Source of the DNA: Janthinobacterium sp. 67
GTDB lineage: Bacteria; Pseudomonadota; Gammaproteobacteria; Burkholderiales; Burkholderiaceae_D
Assembly: GCF_002797895.1 (NCBI RefSeq)
Contig: NZ_PGES01000001.1
Span: 2,666,001 to 2,730,000 of the forward strand
Length of the DNA: 64,000 nucleotides
Reading direction: 5' to 3'
Shown: positions 55,177-63,993 of the stretch, piece after piece
How the letters are laid out: each line of letters starts with the position of its first letter
Position numbering within the stretch: position 1 is the stretch's first letter
Notes under the pieces: generated by a model
Database searches by the model: none
What the model was told of the DNA's origin: nothing
Seen by the model: the letters and a program-made list of their open reading frames with translations, nothing else
Position numbers and translations under genes: made by a program

Positions 55177-57459
55177 ATGAGTCTGACCCCAGCCGACACG
55201 ACTTCCGCAGCACTGCCGCCCCTGGCCCCGCGCCAGGCGGCAAAATCGCAGGGCGCTTCCGCGCCCGGCGTCGGCACGTCCGGCGGCAATCCCTCCGCAG
55301 TGCCGCCGGCACCCGCCTTGGGCGTGGCCTCCGTCAGCCACCTGGCCGACAAGCTGGCCGAATACCTGTCTCCCGCCGACCTGAAAAAAGTCAAGGAAGC
55401 CTACCGCTTCTCCGACGAAATGCACCTGGGCCAGATGCGCCGCTCGGGCGAGCCGTACATCTCGCATCCGATCGCCGTCGCTGAAATCTGCGCCGACTGG
55501 AAACTCGACGCGCAAGCCATCATGGCAGCCCTGCTGCACGACGTGATGGAAGACCAGGACGTCAAGAAGGATGAATTGATCGAGCGCTTCGGCGCACCGG
55601 TGGCGCACCTGGTCGACGGCCTGTCGAAACTGGAAAAGATCGAATTCCAGACCCAGATCGAAGCGCAGGCGGAAAACTTCCGCAAGATGCTGCTGGCGAT
55701 GGCGTCCGACGTGCGCGTGATCCTGATCAAGCTGGCCGACCGCCTGCACAATATGCGCACCCTGGACTTCATGACGGCGGCAAAAAAACGCCGCATCGCC
55801 AGTGAGACCATGGAAGTGTACGTACCGATCGCGCACCGCCTCGGCCTGAACAATATCTACCACGAGCTGCAGGACCTGTCGTTCTCGCACCTGTACCCGA
55901 TGCGCTACCGCACCCTGGCGAAAGCCGTCAAGGCGGCGCGCGGCAACCGGCGCGAAGTGGTCAACAAGATCATGGAAGCGGTGAAAAGCACCTTGTCCAT
56001 GGCCGAACTCGAGGCCGACGTCACGGGCCGCGAAAAGACCCTGTACGACATCTATAAAAAGATGCGCAGCAAGCATTTGTCGTTCTCGCAAGTGCTGGAC
56101 GTGTACGGCTTCCGCGTGGTGGTGAGCAGCTTTGCCGACTGCTACGTGACCCTGGGCACCCTGCACAGCCTGTACAAGCCCATGCCGGGCAAGTTCAAGG
56201 ATTACATCGCGATCCGCAAGCTGAACGGCTACCAGTCGCTGCACACGACCGTCATCGGCCCCTACGGCACGCCCGTGGAATTCCAGATCCGCACGCAGGA
56301 AATGCACCGCACGGCCGAGTCCGGTGTGGCGGCGCACTGGCTGTACAAGAGCGGCGAATCGAACCCGTCCGACCTGCAGCAGCGCACCCATGCGTGGCTG
56401 CAATCGCTGCTCGACATCCAGCAGCAGACGGGCGACTCGGCCGAATTCCTCGAACACGTCAAGGTCGACCTGTTCCCCGATTCCGTCTACGTGTTTACGC
56501 CGAAGTCGAAGATCATCGCCCTGCCGCGCGGCGCCACGGCCATCGACTTCGCTTATTCGATCCACACGGGCATCGGCGACCAGACCGTGGCCGTCAAGAT
56601 CAACAACGAAACCTCGCCCCTGCGCACCGAGCTGCACAACGGCGACATCGTGGAAATCATCACCGATTCCTCGTCGCGCCCCAGTCCGACGTGGCTGTCG
56701 TTCGTGCGCACCGGCAAGGCCCGTTCGGCCATCCGCCACCATCTGCGCACGATCAACCTGCCCGAATCGATCGCCCTGGGCCAGCAGCTGCTGTCGCAGG
56801 CGCTGCAGACGCTGAACATCGACGCCGACCTGCCAGCGCCATTGGTCGAACGCCTGCTCAACGAATCGAGCGCCAATTCCATGGACGAGCTGTATGCGGA
56901 CATCGGCATCGGCAAGCGCATGGCCACCCTGGTGGCGCGCCACATCTTCGGTTTGATCGGCGGCGAAGCGGCCAGCATGCCGGTGGAACACAACAGCGGC
57001 AGCGAGCTCGACCCCGTCACCATCTGCGGCAGCGAAGGCGTCTCCGTGCAGCTGGCGCCATGCTGTTTGCCGATTCCCGGCGACCAGATCATCGGCCAGC
57101 TGCGCCGCGACCAGGGCTTGCTCGTGCACACGAGCGACTGTTCGCAAGCGAAGCGCCAGCGCGCCAAGGAACCGGACCGCTGGATCGCCGTACGCTGGGG
57201 AACCGAACTGAACCGCCGCTTCGACTGCCGCATCAAAGTGCTGATCAACAGCGAACGGGGCATCCTGGCCAGAGTCGCCGCCGAAATCGGCGAATCCGAC
57301 GCCAACATCATCTACGTGGGCATGGACGAAGACAAGGACAACGTCCTCGACCAGCTGCGCTTCACCGTGCAAGTCAAGGACAGGGTCCACCTGGCCGCCC
57401 TGCTGCGCAATGTACGCAGAGTGGCCGGCGTGAACCGCATCCTGCGCGAACGTAACTAA
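55177..57459 (+). CDS. spoT: Bifunctional (p)ppGpp synthase/hydrolase SpoT
   Basis: A 760-aa Rel/Spo homologue. It contains an HD hydrolase with HDVMED (121-126), a synthetase domain with KFKDYIAIRKLNGYQSLHT and VEFQIRTQEMH, a TGS domain (VYVFTPKSKIIALPRGATAIDFAYSIH), the helical/CC region and a C-terminal ACT domain. The basic KFKD motif (RxKD type) points to a bifunctional SpoT/Rel rather than a synthetase-only RelA (ExDD type). A diverged copy of its last 13 codons lies 186 bp downstream, among family-B repeats. Confidence 0.94.
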   Translation: MSLTPADTTSAALPPLAPRQAAKSQGASAPGVGTSGGNPSAVPPAPALGVASVSHLADKLAEYLSPADLKKVKEAYRFSDEMHLGQMRRSGEPYISHPIAVAEICADWKLDAQAIMAALLHDVMEDQDVKKDELIERFGAPVAHLVDGLSKLEKIEFQTQIEAQAENFRKMLLAMASDVRVILIKLADRLHNMRTLDFMTAAKKRRIASETMEVYVPIAHRLGLNNIYHELQDLSFSHLYPMRYRTLAKAVKAARGNRREVVNKIMEAVKSTLSMAELEADVTGREKTLYDIYKKMRSKHLSFSQVLDVYGFRVVVSSFADCYVTLGTLHSLYKPMPGKFKDYIAIRKLNGYQSLHTTVIGPYGTPVEFQIRTQEMHRTAESGVAAHWLYKSGESNPSDLQQRTHAWLQSLLDIQQQTGDSAEFLEHVKVDLFPDSVYVFTPKSKIIALPRGATAIDFAYSIHTGIGDQTVAVKINNETSPLRTELHNGDIVEIITDSSSRPSPTWLSFVRTGKARSAIRHHLRTINLPESIALGQQLLSQALQTLNIDADLPAPLVERLLNESSANSMDELYADIGIGKRMATLVARHIFGLIGGEAASMPVEHNSGSELDPVTICGSEGVSVQLAPCCLPIPGDQIIGQLRRDQGLLVHTSDCSQAKRQRAKEPDRWIAVRWGTELNRRFDCRIKVLINSERGILARVAAEIGESDANIIYVGMDEDKDNVLDQLRFTVQVKDRVHLAALLRNVRRVAGVNRILRERN

Positions 57460-57478
57460 GAATTGTTGGCAAAAAGCT

Positions 57479-57543
57479 GGGGTCAGACCCTCAGGGGGAA
57501 TCCGCCCCAATGGGGCGGATTCCGATCGCGAAGCGACTGACCC
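57479..57543. repeat. Family-B hairpin repeat after spoT
   Basis: Starts GGGGTCAGACCC and ends CTGACCC, with a perfect inner stem GGAATCCGCCCC / GGGGCGGATTCC (57497-57508, 57512-57523). The inner stem differs from the 11064-11129 copy, but stays fully paired. Confidence 0.85.
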
Positions 57544-57606
57544 TGGATCTCCGCTGCGGGCTACCGGCTTATTTCCGCAACTCGCTGTAAAAACGCTTGG
57601 TTTCCG

Positions 57607-57645
57607 GTGGCGGGCGTGAACCGAGTCTTGCGCGAACGCAATTAA
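57607..57645 (+). pseudogene. Diverged remnant of the spoT 3' end
   Basis: The stretch encodes VAGVNRVLRERN and a TAA stop, against VAGVNRILRERN at the true spoT end (57421-57459). 33 of 39 bases agree. Five of six differences are silent and one is Ile to Val, so this is a copy that evolved as coding DNA, not a fresh duplication. GGCAAA-CTGGGGTC follows both copies. Confidence 0.75.
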
Positions 57646-57660
57646 ACCCCACGGCAAATA

Positions 57661-57691
57661 CTGGGGTCGGACCCTCAGGGTCCGACCCCAG
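57661..57691. repeat. Family-B palindrome abutting the RAYT gene
   Basis: CTGGGGTCGGACCC, loop TCA, GGGTCCGACCCCAG: a perfect 14-bp stem, three bases from the transposase stop codon. Stem positions that are A-T at 42952 are G-C here. Confidence 0.85.
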
Positions 57692-57694
57692 CAC

Positions 57695-58336
57695 TCACGC
57701 TTTGCGGGTTTGCAGTTCCCTCACAAATTTGGCACTTCCAACGACCGCATTGCCACGGCTGGCGGCACGCAATGCCTGAACAGCCGTTTCTTCGTCCGCA
57801 TGAAATAAAGCAGCGTAGGCTTGCCGCCGCTCATCCGGATTGTTACCCATGCTTAAATAGAGTGGATGCGGCCTTACCAGGGCATCCTCGCGCCCCTCCG
57901 CATTACAACGATAGCTGGACCATCGGTAATGCCCCGGATAGCGCACCATGCCCGCACGCACGGGATTGAGCTCAATATAGCGCTGGCATACCAGTAAATA
58001 GGTTTCGTCTTGCACCACGCAGGATTTGTAGCGCCCGTCCCACAGCGGCCCGGTCCGACGGCGGCGCCAGTTGATGTAATGCGCATATTCTTGCCCCAAG
58101 GCTTTCATCATGCGCGACACGGCAAGAACGCTATCCGCCGAGAGCAACAGATGCACATGATTCGTCATCAGGACATAGGCATGCAGCGCGCAGCTTTGCG
58201 CATGTGAGTGCCGCTGCAGTTGTTGCAAATACCAAAGGAAATCGGCGGGATCAAAGAAGCAGATTTGCCTGTCCGCTCCTCGCTGCACCACATGCAAGGG
58301 CATACCAGGCACAAACAAACGCTGGACTCTGGCCAT
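57695..58336 (-). CDS. REP-associated tyrosine transposase (RAYT, Y1_Tnp)
   Basis: A 213-aa HUH-type single-strand transposase: MPLHVVQRG at the start, the HUH motif His60-x-His62 in MTNHVHLLL, candidate catalytic Tyr84/87 in GQEYAHYINWRRRRTGPLWDGRYKS, and YIELNPVRAGMV. RAYTs are single-copy, non-IS enzymes thought to spread their own REP palindromes. The family-B palindrome next to its 3' end is the obvious candidate substrate. The frame is intact. Confidence 0.92.
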   Translation of the reverse strand: MARVQRLFVPGMPLHVVQRGADRQICFFDPADFLWYLQQLQRHSHAQSCALHAYVLMTNHVHLLLSADSVLAVSRMMKALGQEYAHYINWRRRRTGPLWDGRYKSCVVQDETYLLVCQRYIELNPVRAGMVRYPGHYRWSSYRCNAEGREDALVRPHPLYLSMGNNPDERRQAYAALFHADEETAVQALRAASRGNAVVGSAKFVRELQTRKA

Positions 58337-58405
58337 GATGAGACTCCCATCAAGAAAAGTCCCAGCGTGACAGGCTTATCAAGACGACCCCTGCGTCACC
58401 GCAAA

Positions 58406-58972
58406 CTACCCCTCCCCCGGCGCCGGATACGTCACTTCCAGCAACTCCAGCTCCTGCTCGCCCAGCGGCGTGTTGAGGGTGATCACATCGCCCTCGCGGG
58501 CCTTGGTGATGGTGCGGGCCATGGGCGAGACCCAGCTGATCTTGCCGTTCAGAGGGTCGAACTCGTCGATGCCGACGATGGTGATGGTGTGCGTTTCGCC
58601 GTCGCTGGTGCGATAGGTTACCGTGGCGCCGAAAAATACCTGGTCGTTGCCATGGTGCACGCTGGGGTCGACGATGGCGGCCAGGTCCATGCGCTTGGTG
58701 AGGAAGCGGATGCGGCGGTCGATTTCGCGCAGGCGGCGCTTGCCGTAGATATAGTCGCCATTTTCCGAACGGTCGCCATTCGACGCCGCCCAATGGACGA
58801 TGCGCACCACTTCCGGACGGTCGACGTCGATCAGCTGCAGCAGCTCATCCTTGATGCGCTGGTAACCGGCCGGCGTGATGTAGTTCTTGGCGCCGGCGGG
58901 AATGGCCAGCGCCAGCGCGGCCGCTTCTTCATCGTCGTCGTTGTCGGATTCTTTTACAAAGGCTTTATTCAT
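58406..58972 (-). CDS. greB: Transcript cleavage factor GreB
   Basis: A 188-aa protein starting at the ATG complementary to 58970-58972. The N-terminal coiled-coil (YITPAGYQRIKDELLQLIDVDRPEVVRIVHWAASNGDRSENGDYIYGKRRLREIDRRI) has the GreB acidic tip (DRSENGDY), followed by the FKBP-like C-terminal domain. It restarts backtracked RNA polymerase. An acidic N-terminal extension (about 1-30) precedes the domain. It is divergent from the next membrane protein gene. Confidence 0.94.
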   Translation of the reverse strand: MNKAFVKESDNDDDEEAAALALAIPAGAKNYITPAGYQRIKDELLQLIDVDRPEVVRIVHWAASNGDRSENGDYIYGKRRLREIDRRIRFLTKRMDLAAIVDPSVHHGNDQVFFGATVTYRTSDGETHTITIVGIDEFDPLNGKISWVSPMARTITKAREGDVITLNTPLGEQELELLEVTYPAPGEG

Positions 58973-59087
58973 CCGCCTATTGTAGCCCCGCCGGGGAGCG
59001 GCGGGCACACGGGATACGGGGGCGGGCGGGCTTTTTTGACGTATCATCGTGGCAATCGCGGCAAACCTGCGCCGCACACGGAGACGG

Positions 59088-59678
59088 ATGAAAAAATTCT
59101 ACAGAGTCAGGCGCTGGCTGTTCGCGCCGCTGGTCTACCTGGCCGCCATCTTTCTGCTGATCGAGGAGTGGCTGTGGGCGACCGGGGCGCGCATCATGCA
59201 GGTAATCGCGCAGTTTCCGCCCCTGCATGCGCTCGAAGCGTGGATCAAGCGCCTGCCGCCGTACTGGGCGCTGGCCATCTTCGTGCTGCCGGCCGTGCTG
59301 CTGTTTCCCGTCAAGCTGCTGGCCCTGCTGGCGATCGCGCGCGGCCATGCGTTTTCCGGCATCGGCGTGATCGTCATCGCCAAGCTGGGCGGCGCGGCCA
59401 CCGTCGCGCGCCTGTATACGCTGACGCGCCCTACCCTGCTCAGTTTGCCGTGGTTCGCGCGCTGGCACGGCCTGTTCATGGAAACCAAGGACCGCTGGAT
59501 CGCCCGCCTGCGCGCCACGCGCCCATGGCGCAGAGTCAGCCGCCTGTCCGCAGCGCTGGGCCGCGCCCGCCGCGCTTGGTGGCAACGCCTGCGTACGCGC
59601 GCCGCCGCCGGGCGCCACAGTTCGCGTCCGGCACGGGTGCTGCGCCGCTTCGTCGCCTTCTGGCGCGCCCGCCGCTGA
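59088..59678 (+). CDS. Membrane protein with basic C-terminal tail, unknown function
   Basis: ATG 59088 follows GGAGACGG. The 196-aa protein has two membrane segments (about 8-28 and 60-85, the latter with LPAVLLFPVKLLALLAIARG), then an Arg-rich tail (about 130-196). The stop overlaps the ATG at 59678 of the histidine kinase, suggesting a membrane partner or sensor component. I recognise no named family. Confidence 0.75.
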   Translation: MKKFYRVRRWLFAPLVYLAAIFLLIEEWLWATGARIMQVIAQFPPLHALEAWIKRLPPYWALAIFVLPAVLLFPVKLLALLAIARGHAFSGIGVIVIAKLGGAATVARLYTLTRPTLLSLPWFARWHGLFMETKDRWIARLRATRPWRRVSRLSAALGRARRAWWQRLRTRAAAGRHSSRPARVLRRFVAFWRARR

Positions 59679-59695
59679 TGAAGAAAGGCCACTCC

Positions 59696-61186
59696 ATGCA
59701 CGACACTCCCCGGCTGGCGCCCGCCATGCGCGCGGCGGCGCCGGAAATCTACCTGTACGACGCGGCCAGCTTGCAATTGCTGGACGCCAACGATGCCGCC
59801 TGCGACAACTTGCAGTACGCGCGCAAGGAATTGCTGGCGATGACGCCGTTCACCCTGGCGCCGCAACTCGACGCGCAGCAGCTGGCCGCCGTGCTGGCCA
59901 CCCTGGACGACAGCATCGGCGCGCAAGCCCGGCTGCACGTGCAGCAACGCCGCCGCGACGGCAGCCTGTATTCGCTGAGCCTGCACCTGTCGCGCGCCCA
60001 CCGCCAGGGGCGTTCCCTGCTGCTGGCCGAGGGCGAAGACTTGCGCACGCCGCAGGCGACGGCGGCCGCCCTGGCGCAGGTGCAGTCGCGCTTCAACGCC
60101 ATCGTGTCGAACACGCCGGGCCTCGTGTACCAGTTCTGCCTGCATGCGGATGGACGGGCCTCCTTCCCCTACCTGAGCGACGGCTGCCAGGCCCTGCTGG
60201 GCTTGAGCCCGGCACTGCTGCACGCGCGCCCGGAACTGTTCTACCAGTTGATCCTCGCCGACGACCGCGCCTCGTATCTGGAATCGATGCAGGCCTCGAA
60301 AAACGCCTTGTGGAGCTGGAACTGGGAAGGCCGCATCTGGATCGATGCCTGGAAGGACGTCAAATGGATCAACCTGCGCTCCACGCCGCGCGCGCTGGCC
60401 GACGGCACGGTGCAGTGGGAAGGCATCATGACGAACATCACGGAAAGCCGGCTCGAGCAGATCGAAGTACGCCAGTCGCGCGCCCGCCTGGCCGAGCTGA
60501 CGGCGCACATCGACAAGGTCAAGGAACACGAACGCACGCGCCTGGCGCGCGAACTGCACGATGACCTGGGCGGCAACTTGACGGCCATCAAGATGGCGCT
60601 GGCCATGCTGGCGCGCCGCCTGCCGCCCGACGACCCGCAATTGCAGGAAAAGGCCGACTATGTCGACGCCCTGGTCGACCGCAGCATCGACGCCGTGCAC
60701 CGCATTTCGCTGGACTTGCGCCCCTCCATGCTGGACCTGGGCCTGGTCGCCGCGCTGGACTGGCAAGTCAAGGAATTCGCGCGCCAGGCGGGCATCGAAT
60801 GCCAGTTCATTTCCAACCGCCAGCACATCGAGCTCGAGCTGGACCAGGCGACCAGCCTGTTTCGCATCGCCCAGGAAGCGCTGACGAATATCGCCAAGCA
60901 TGCGCAGGCAAGCAAGGTCACCGTGCGCCTGGCCCGGCAGCGCCAGCATATCAGCCTGTCGATCGCCGACAATGGCGTCGGCATGCGCCTGTCCGACCGC
61001 GCCAAGCCGCAGTCGTTCGGCATCCGCGGCATGGCCGAACGGGCCAGCGCGCTGGGCGGCACCCTGAGCCTGATGGATGGGCCGGGCGGCGGCACCGTCC
61101 TGAGCATAAAAATCCGGCTGACCACGCCGCGAGAGGCGATAATAGCGGCTGCAGCCAGCGCACCAGCGCAAAGCGGATCGCCATGA
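59696..61186 (+). CDS. PAS-containing NarL-type histidine kinase
   Basis: ATG 59696 is chosen because AAAGG lies nine bases upstream; an in-frame ATG at 59678 overlaps the upstream stop and is the alternative. The 496-aa soluble protein has two PAS domains (about 15-115 and 130-252), a HisKA_3 box HERTRLARELHDDLGGNLTAIKM with His288 and a full HATPase (EALTNIAKHAQASK, SIADNGVGMRL, FGIRGMAERASALGG). It pairs with the LuxR-type regulator 52 bp downstream. Confidence 0.92.
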   Translation: MHDTPRLAPAMRAAAPEIYLYDAASLQLLDANDAACDNLQYARKELLAMTPFTLAPQLDAQQLAAVLATLDDSIGAQARLHVQQRRRDGSLYSLSLHLSRAHRQGRSLLLAEGEDLRTPQATAAALAQVQSRFNAIVSNTPGLVYQFCLHADGRASFPYLSDGCQALLGLSPALLHARPELFYQLILADDRASYLESMQASKNALWSWNWEGRIWIDAWKDVKWINLRSTPRALADGTVQWEGIMTNITESRLEQIEVRQSRARLAELTAHIDKVKEHERTRLARELHDDLGGNLTAIKMALAMLARRLPPDDPQLQEKADYVDALVDRSIDAVHRISLDLRPSMLDLGLVAALDWQVKEFARQAGIECQFISNRQHIELELDQATSLFRIAQEALTNIAKHAQASKVTVRLARQRQHISLSIADNGVGMRLSDRAKPQSFGIRGMAERASALGGTLSLMDGPGGGTVLSIKIRLTTPREAIIAAAASAPAQSGSP

Positions 61187-61238
61187 GGCCACAGGGCCGC
61201 CGCAGGGCGCAGAGATTCAGATAGGAAACAACGCAGTC

Positions 61239-61886
61239 ATGAAAGAAAAAGCCACCATCCGGGTATTCATCGCCGACGATCATGCGATCGTGCGCGAAGG
61301 CTTGAAACAAATCCTCGCCGACACGAAGGACATCATCGTGGCCGGCGAAGCTGAAAATGGCCACGACGCCATCAAACTGTTCCGCGGCTCGAAATGCCAG
61401 GTGTTGCTGCTCGACATCTCCCTGCCCGACCGCAGCGGCATCGAGGTACTCAAGCAGATCAAGAAGGAAAAGCCGGAACTGGCCGTGCTGATGCTGTCCA
61501 TGCACCGCGAGGACCAGTACGCCATCCGTTCGCTCAAGGCGGGCGCGGCCGGCTACCTGACGAAACAGAGCGCGCCGCGCGAGCTGGTCACGGCCATTCG
61601 CCAGGTAGCGCAGGGCTTGAAATACATCAGTGCCTCGCTGGCCCAGGAATTGGCCAACACGGTGGGCGAAGACCACGAAACGGCCCTGCACGACACCTTG
61701 TCGGACCGCGAATACCAGACGCTGGTGATGATCGCCTCGGGCAAGGCCGTGGGCGCCATCGCCGAAGAGCTGAAATTGTCCGTGAAAACCGTCAGCGAAT
61801 ACCGCGCCCGCCTGCTGGTCAAGATGAAACTCAAGAATAGCGCCGAACTGACGCATTACGCCATCCGCAACCAGCTGGTGGATTGA
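61239..61886 (+). CDS. LuxR/NarL-type response regulator
   Basis: A 215-aa regulator. The receiver has DD13-14, phosphoacceptor Asp59 (LLLDISLPDRSG), SMHRE and YLTKQSAP. The HTH is LSDREYQTLVMIASGKAVGAIAEELKLSVKTVSEYRARLLVKM. It is the probable partner of the PAS kinase directly upstream. Targets are unknown. Confidence 0.94.
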   Translation: MKEKATIRVFIADDHAIVREGLKQILADTKDIIVAGEAENGHDAIKLFRGSKCQVLLLDISLPDRSGIEVLKQIKKEKPELAVLMLSMHREDQYAIRSLKAGAAGYLTKQSAPRELVTAIRQVAQGLKYISASLAQELANTVGEDHETALHDTLSDREYQTLVMIASGKAVGAIAEELKLSVKTVSEYRARLLVKMKLKNSAELTHYAIRNQLVD

Positions 61887-62014
61887 CGCAAAGCGGCATG
61901 CACGCTGGCATCGGGCGAATTGACAGGACTTCTCCTTGCTTCTCGCACAATAAGTTCTTTGCCAACTCGCATATCATGAGGATAATGAGAAATATCTGAA
62001 AAGGCTGTGCCTAC

Positions 62015-63652
62015 ATGTCCAGTAAATTGCCATCTTCACCAGCAAGCGCTCCCGCTGGCGCCACGAATGCCGCCGCCGCGATGAACCCGGCCGATATCGC
62101 CCGCGAAGCGTTTCGCCGCCTGGCCACGCGCCGCATCGCCCCGACACCGAGCGCCTACCGCGATATCTACAATGAAATCGCCGGCATCAGCGAACCTGCG
62201 GACACGCCGGCCGCGCCGGGCGCCGTGCTGGCCGCCAGCGCACCAACGGAGAGCGGCGCGGAAAACGTCCTGACGCAATTTGCCGCCAAGATGAGCGAAT
62301 CGGCGGGCGAACTGGGCGACTTCGGCCGGCGCTTCCAGCGCGCCCTGAAAGCGCGCGACTGGGACAGCTATGCGCGCACCCTGGCGCAGCTGGCGGAAAA
62401 ACAGGTCAAGAAAGGCGGCGGCATCGAATTGCCGCCCTTGCCGGACGGCGAACAGACGCGCACCCTGCGTGAATTGCTCAGCCGCACCCTGGGCTTTGCC
62501 GTCGCCACCTTGCTGACGGGCACGCCCGCGCTGGTGGAAGAGGCCGAATCGCTGGGCGCGGCCATCAAGCAGGCCCATACGGAAGAAGCACTGAACGAAG
62601 CTGCCCTGCGCCTGAAGCAGCTGTGCTACCAGATCGAACTGAAAAGCGGCGACACGGCCGAGCAGCAGGAATTGCTGCTGCGCCTGTTCAAGTTGTTGCT
62701 CGATAACGTCAGCCAGTTGCTCGACGACGACAGCTGGCTGCGCGGCCAGGTCGATGCCGTGCAAAACCTGATCGCCGGCCCGCTCGACCAGCGCGCGCTG
62801 GAAGACGCCACGCGCAGCCTGAAGGAAGTCATCTACAAGCAAAGCCAGCTCAAACACAGCCTGTCCGACGTCAAGCTGACGGTCAAGAACATGATGATGA
62901 CCTTCATCGACCGCCTGGGACAAGTGGCGGCCAGCACGGGCGACTTCCATGAAAAAATCGGCGGCTATTCGGAAAAGATCAGCCAGGCGGAAAATATCAC
63001 CGAACTGAACAGCGTTCTCGACGAAGTCCTGCGCGAAACGCGCATGGTGCAGAACGAAGCCTTGCGCGCACGCGACAAGATGGTGCTGGCGCGCCAGGAA
63101 GTGCAGGATGCCGAGCAGCGCATCCACACCCTGGAAGCGAAGCTCCAGCATATGAGCGAACTGGTGCGGGAAGACCAGCTGACGGGCAGCCTGAACCGCC
63201 GTGGCCTGGACGACGTGTTCGAGCGCGAGACGGCCCGCTCCGACCGCCGCGGCACGCCGCTGTGCATCGCCATGCTGGACCTGGACGATTTCAAGCGCCT
63301 GAACGACACCTACGGCCACCTGGCCGGCGATGCGGCGTTGAAACACCTGGTCAAGATCGTCAAGGAAACCCTGCGCTCGATGGACGTCATCGCCCGCTTC
63401 GGCGGCGAGGAATTCCTCATCCTGCTGCCGGAAACGACGGTCGAGGCGGCCTCGTCGACGATGACGCGCCTGCAGCGCGAGCTGACCCGGCATTTCTTCT
63501 TGCACGACAATGAAAAAGTCTTGATCACCTTCTCCGCCGGCGTAGCCCTGCGCCTGCCCAACGAAGACCAGGCCGAACTGGTCAAGCGCGCCGACCGCGC
63601 CATGTACCAGGCCAAGCAGACGGGCAAGAACCGGGTGGTGGTGGCGGAGTGA
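62015..63652 (+). CDS. Diguanylate cyclase with long helical N-terminal region
   Basis: A 545-aa cytoplasmic protein. About 370 residues of mostly helical, partly coiled-coil sequence (LLLRLFKLLLDNVSQLLDDDSWL, VLARQEVQDAEQRIHTLEAKL) precede GGDEF (DQLTGSLNRRGLDDVF, MLDLDDFKRLNDTYGH, RFGGEEF). The active site is intact, and RSMD, five residues ahead, is a canonical I-site for feedback inhibition. The N-terminal region matches no sensory domain I can name. It follows the two-component pair in the same direction. Confidence 0.92.
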   Translation: MSSKLPSSPASAPAGATNAAAAMNPADIAREAFRRLATRRIAPTPSAYRDIYNEIAGISEPADTPAAPGAVLAASAPTESGAENVLTQFAAKMSESAGELGDFGRRFQRALKARDWDSYARTLAQLAEKQVKKGGGIELPPLPDGEQTRTLRELLSRTLGFAVATLLTGTPALVEEAESLGAAIKQAHTEEALNEAALRLKQLCYQIELKSGDTAEQQELLLRLFKLLLDNVSQLLDDDSWLRGQVDAVQNLIAGPLDQRALEDATRSLKEVIYKQSQLKHSLSDVKLTVKNMMMTFIDRLGQVAASTGDFHEKIGGYSEKISQAENITELNSVLDEVLRETRMVQNEALRARDKMVLARQEVQDAEQRIHTLEAKLQHMSELVREDQLTGSLNRRGLDDVFERETARSDRRGTPLCIAMLDLDDFKRLNDTYGHLAGDAALKHLVKIVKETLRSMDVIARFGGEEFLILLPETTVEAASSTMTRLQRELTRHFFLHDNEKVLITFSAGVALRLPNEDQAELVKRADRAMYQAKQTGKNRVVVAE

Positions 63653-63671
63653 ACCCTGCCTGCGTCATGCC

Positions 63672-63705
63672 ATGCCGTCCCGCCGCCAGGCCGGACGGCA
63701 TTTTT
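63672..63705 (+). terminator. Rho-independent terminator of the diguanylate cyclase
   Basis: ATGCCGTCC, 12-base loop, GGACGGCAT followed by TTTT forms a 9-bp stem with a T-tract 20 bases after the stop codon. Confidence 0.85.
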
Positions 63706-63787
63706 AATGGCAAGAACAACAACACACATCTCTCCCCAGTACGCCGCGAGCATGCGCGCGATATAAAAATAAAACTATTTTTTACCC

Positions 63788-63814
63788 TAAAGTTTCCTTA
63801 AATCGTGTCGTCTA
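63788..63814 (+). promoter_or_regulatory. Possible FliA (sigma-28) promoter
   Basis: TAAAGTTT, 11 bases, then GTCGTCTA. The -35 box is a perfect match to TAAAGTTT and the spacing is right; the -10 box shares four of eight positions with GCCGATAA. It lies 180 bp ahead of a gene start at the right edge. The rest of the 63706-63993 gap is AT-rich and holds no gene. Confidence 0.45.
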
Positions 63815-63993
63815 GCGCACGGTCAACGACAAACTGAAGGGCCAAAAATTAAAATTTAAAGCACTTTTCGCCATAAATTTTCCCGCAGAGCAACCGTTAC
63901 CCTAAACAACAGCGGCTTGATTGTCCCGGAACAGCGGGGCAGGCCAAAGTGACTAGCACATAGCGCAATGTAGTACCTGTCTGGAGAATCATC

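Noticed and set aside
58208..59677. Long N-terminal extension of the PAS kinase frame, opposite greB and over the membrane-protein gene
   Set aside because: The part before 59678 has no domain and lies over two well-supported genes; real sequence begins at MKKGHSMHD.
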